NCBI GenBank assembly: GCA_947495035.1
Contig: CANLXI010000005.1
Coordinates: 124,001-188,000 of the forward strand
DNA from: an uncultured Granulosicoccus sp.
GTDB taxonomy: Bacteria; Pseudomonadota; Gammaproteobacteria; Granulosicoccales; Granulosicoccaceae
Reading direction: 5' to 3'
Length of the DNA stretch: 64,000 bases
Both the position numbers and the translations under genes were made by a program. Shown one piece after another: positions 61,696 to 64,000 of the stretch (positions are counted from its first letter, which is position 1; every line of letters begins with the position of its first letter). The notes beneath the pieces are model-generated. The model was not told the DNA's origin, did no database searches, and saw only the letters and a program-made list of their open reading frames with translations.

Positions 61696-62550
61696 GGTGC
61701 ACTGCTCACTGTGCCCATGACATCATGATCCGGATTGTTCAAGCCTCTCTTTCGGTGAAACCGTCCAGTTCGAGTAGCGGGAAGAGAGAGCCGAGTGTAC
61801 GGCTGTGCCCTGTCATGCCATTGCATCGTGTACTTCGCTGAAGACCATTGGGAATGCTGGACTCCCAATCCCCTGTCAGCTGGCCGGGTAGCGGTTTTCG
61901 AACAATGCGTGCTTTCGCTCGTTTGCTTCCATGCTGGAGGCGCCGCTGATGGTGAGTTCATAGGTTCTCCAATGCAGTTGACCTGCCAGGCGTTCTATCC
62001 ACCGGAAAACCTCCATACGTCGACATTCCAGACTGTGCCGGGTACAGAAAACAGAAAAATGCAGATCGCCGGCTTGAGCCGTGATTCGAAGGTAGCAAAC
62101 AGTGCGCCTATTCATGATGCACTAAATCTCATTGACATTCCTTGCCGGAAAATGATTGCGACACCATTGTCTCGCGTTGCACCCCTCCAATCCATTGTCG
62201 TGAAATTCATGCTCGATCGCTGCCAGTGCGATTTCCGAGAGTGCATCCACGCTATTTGCTGTGGCTAGAAGCGAGAGGTTTCTGCCACATGATTGTTATT
62301 TGCCGAACAGCCTGTAGTGACCTTGCGTTGACGGGATGCGGCTGGGTGAAATGGAATTGATCAGCATGAGGCTTCCCAGCCGTTACAAGCATACGTGTCA
62401 TCGTGTCGTGTTGGATATGACCGGTAAAATGCCTGCCTTTTTCTGACCTATTGGTGATGGCACTGTCGATTGACGACTGTTCAGTATCGACTCGTCATGA
62501 CCCGATGATTTATTGACAGGGTCATGCATGCACACTCTGATAATACAATT

Positions 62551-62673
62551 ATGGATAATCAAGGCAAGCATGAATATTTGCTAGAGCCTGCTCGCCATCC
62601 CGATGGCGAGATTGAGGCTGTCACCCTCTTTATAACCTGTGGCAATGATGTTCCGAACACCTTGTGGGTATGA
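62551..62673 (+). CDS. Possible small protein (40 residues)
   Basis: ATG 62551 opens a 40-codon frame (starting MDNQGKHEYLLEPARHP, ending NTLWV) just after a TTGACA/GATAAT pair. It has no SD, so it would have to be leaderless. The dyad at 62585-62619 lies inside it. Composition looks protein-like, but no family is recognised. Confidence 0.2.
   Translation: MDNQGKHEYLLEPARHPDGEIEAVTLFITCGNDVPNTLWV
62585..62619. other. Long dyad symmetry (possible structured RNA or cruciform)
   Basis: CTCGCCATC (62591-62599) and GATGGCGAG (62602-62610) are perfect reverse complements separated by 2 nt. AGCCT (62585-62589) and AGGCT (62615-62619) extend the symmetry. A weak T-rich stretch follows (CTCTTTAT). 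Confidence 0.55.
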
Positions 62674-62923
62674 TGAGACAAGGATAGGAAAAACAGCCAA
62701 TTCTGATGGAAAATAGCGCACAGAGATCGGGCATTTCAGTCAGTGTTCAGGCTGCACCGCGATCCCTATAGCGTGATCATCAAGTGTGATTCCCTGACCT
62801 TCTCCTGGCCTGTCGCAGCGGACCATTCGCCATGAGCCCTATGGCCGGACTCTCGCATTGCAGCTTGCTTGGTCGTTGGCATGAGGAGTACAGGCCAGAA
62901 ACGTTGAAATCAGGGTGCGTTCC

Positions 62924-64000
62924 ATGAGGCAGTCTCCCCAGGGTGAGGTAGAACGGATCGCCGCACTGGAGAGCCTTGATGTGCTCGACACCTCACCTGA
63001 ACCGGCATTTGATGAACTTGTTCAGGCAGCGGCCTTGCTCTGCGATGTACCTGTCTCCGTTGTTTCCTTGATTGATGCCGATCGTCAATGGTTCAAGGCC
63101 AGTGTAGGGTTGCACGAGATCAGCGAAACCTCACGTGACACTGCGTTCTGCAATCACACGATTCTCGGCGATGGCATTCTCGAGGTGGTCGACGCCACGC
63201 AGGATCCCCGGTTCTCCAACAGTCCATTGGTCACTGGGCAACCTCATATACGCTTCTATGCGGGGGTTCCCCTGACAATGGATGATGGAGCTCGCGTCGG
63301 TACGTTATGCGTGATTGATCACGCACCCCGGCAACTGAGCTCCCGACAGAAACACATTCTGCAGCACCTGTCCAGAGCAGTCGTACTTGCGCTCAACGCC
63401 AGGCGAGCTGCGTATGAGCTTGTCCAGAGTCAAAGTCGATACCAGGCACTGAGTGACTTGTCGCCGCTTGAGGTGTTCTCCACCAACGGTCAGGGTGATT
63501 GCACGTACGTAAACGAGCGTTGGCAGTCGATTTTCGGCATCGAAGAGCAGGATGCTCTGGGAAGCGGATGGTGTGGTGCAATTCACCCTGATGACCGGGA
63601 GGAGATCGTCAATCGATGGCAGGCAAACACGTCCCAAAGGACTTGTTTTGATATGGAGTTTCGACTTCGGCATGACAACGGCGATGTGCTGACTGTACGG
63701 GGGGTTTCACGACCCGTTCTGACGGACAACGGGGAGGTATCAGGCCATATCGGCTCCGTGGAAGATGTCAGTGAACGCGTGCAGGCCCACCGGGCACTGC
63801 AGGATGAGCATCGGCGCCTTGAGGCCGTTATCAAGGGCACCGGGGTCGGGTGCTGGGAGTGGAATCTTCAGACGGACGAAATGCGCGGTGATGCCCGATG
63901 GTGGGAACTGCTGGGAGTGAGCCCGGAAGACACGACATCCTCGACCAGGGAAGTCTGGAAAGAGCGGCGACACCCGGATGACATCGAGCGTATGACGACG
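62924..64000 (+). CDS. GAF-PAS-PAS sensor protein, N-terminal part (runs off the window)
   Basis: Open from ATG 62924 to the last base (359 codons, no stop). AGGG lies about 8 nt upstream. Residues ~5-165 form a GAF domain of the phytochrome-like type (RIAALESLDVLDTSPEPAFD, DRQWFKASVGLHEISETSRD, FYAGVPL, VGTLCVIDH). A PAS domain follows at ~175-290 (ALSDLSPLEVFSTNGQGDCT, AIHPDDREEIVNRW, GSVEDVSERVQ) and a second one from ~300 (VGCWEWNLQTDEMRGDARWW). The output domain is beyond the edge; GGDEF, EAL or histidine kinase would all fit. Confidence 0.85.
   Translation, partial: MRQSPQGEVERIAALESLDVLDTSPEPAFDELVQAAALLCDVPVSVVSLIDADRQWFKASVGLHEISETSRDTAFCNHTILGDGILEVVDATQDPRFSNSPLVTGQPHIRFYAGVPLTMDDGARVGTLCVIDHAPRQLSSRQKHILQHLSRAVVLALNARRAAYELVQSQSRYQALSDLSPLEVFSTNGQGDCTYVNERWQSIFGIEEQDALGSGWCGAIHPDDREEIVNRWQANTSQRTCFDMEFRLRHDNGDVLTVRGVSRPVLTDNGEVSGHIGSVEDVSERVQAHRALQDEHRRLEAVIKGTGVGCWEWNLQTDEMRGDARWWELLGVSPEDTTSSTREVWKERRHPDDIERMTT

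Larger units (their letters stand above)
61696..62923. other. 1.2-kb region with little coding signal
   Basis: Between the chemotaxis receptor and the GAF/PAS sensor. Frames of 157 (rightward, 61795-62268) and 79 codons (leftward, 61876-62115) overlap each other, lack SD sites and show no family features. A dyad at 62585-62619 and a 40-residue ORF are listed separately. TTGACA (62513-62518) and GATAAT (62539-62544) resemble a promoter, but the 20-bp spacing is long. The low GC suggests acquired or decayed DNA. Confidence 0.5.

Noticed and set aside
61795..62268. 157-codon rightward frame after the chemotaxis receptor gene
   Set aside because: High Cys and Pro content with no periodicity, no SD and no recognisable domain; it overlaps an equally unsupported 79-codon leftward frame.

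Overview
The window looks like a chromosomal segment of a GC-rich, Gram-negative, probably marine gammaproteobacterium. The signs are an OmpA-type envelope protein, HlyD-type adaptors, Pst phosphate uptake, GGDEF/EAL signalling, chemotaxis receptors and a DoeB-like ectoine-degradation enzyme. The gene mix recalls large-genome environmental lineages such as Granulosicoccaceae, but that is an impression; no rRNA or tRNA is present to test it. Most of the first 54 kb is densely coding with many ATGA/GTGA overlaps; from about 55.3 kb onward the DNA is more AT-rich and gene-poor.

Layout. 1-4401: end of an opine-dehydrogenase-like gene and a polyamine/opine-type ABC importer (Tat-exported binding protein, two permeases, ATPase). 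4443-5915: a small peptidoglycan-binding protein and a J-domain-like protein. 5999-9365: an overlapping sulfotransferase / GT4 glycosyltransferase / DUF2334 deacetylase cluster, preceded by three 11-bp-phased PHO-box-like half-sites. 9559-16136: the most unusual locus, an operon of a GAF-HlyD adaptor, a PqqD-M50 site-2 protease fused to a barrel-sandwich domain, a truncated SecA-like ATPase and a second exported HlyD adaptor. It is followed at once by a large PAS-GGDEF-GGDEF-EAL protein. I infer a SecA-paralogue-driven envelope export or peptide-processing machine under c-di-GMP control.

19.2-30.2 kb: a HisC-like aminotransferase, a DUF3135 protein, an aldo/keto reductase with a divergent LysR regulator, a membrane-anchored coiled-coil protein, a hybrid histidine kinase, a 2-hydroxyacid dehydrogenase and a lipoprotein esterase. 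Three convergent gene pairs here have striking 7- or 8-bp tandem-repeat arrays between them. 30.3-36.97 kb: pstSCAB with a putative PHO box and a strong pstS-pstC hairpin; then, where phoU is often found, a Fic-like protein whose catalytic His position is Gln, a small unknown protein and a GCS2-type ligase. 37-49.9 kb: a desulforedoxin-like small protein, an lmo0937-like membrane peptide, an aminotransferase, a PA-M28 peptidase, a GST, a dCache-HAMP-GGDEF cyclase, a DoeB-like deacetylase, a second aldo/keto reductase, glyoxalase I, rpe-gph and an OmpA-domain protein. 50-54.5 kb: a ferric-type ABC importer. 54.5-64 kb: an enoyl-CoA hydratase, a 1062-residue secreted FG-GAP protein, a chemotaxis receptor, a 1.2-kb stretch with almost no coding signal, and the start of a GAF-PAS sensor cut by the window edge.

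Themes that link regions are phosphate limitation (PHO-like sites before both pstS and the glycan/sulfotransfer cluster), envelope remodelling and export, and c-di-GMP signalling. Functions come from motifs read by eye; no searches were run.
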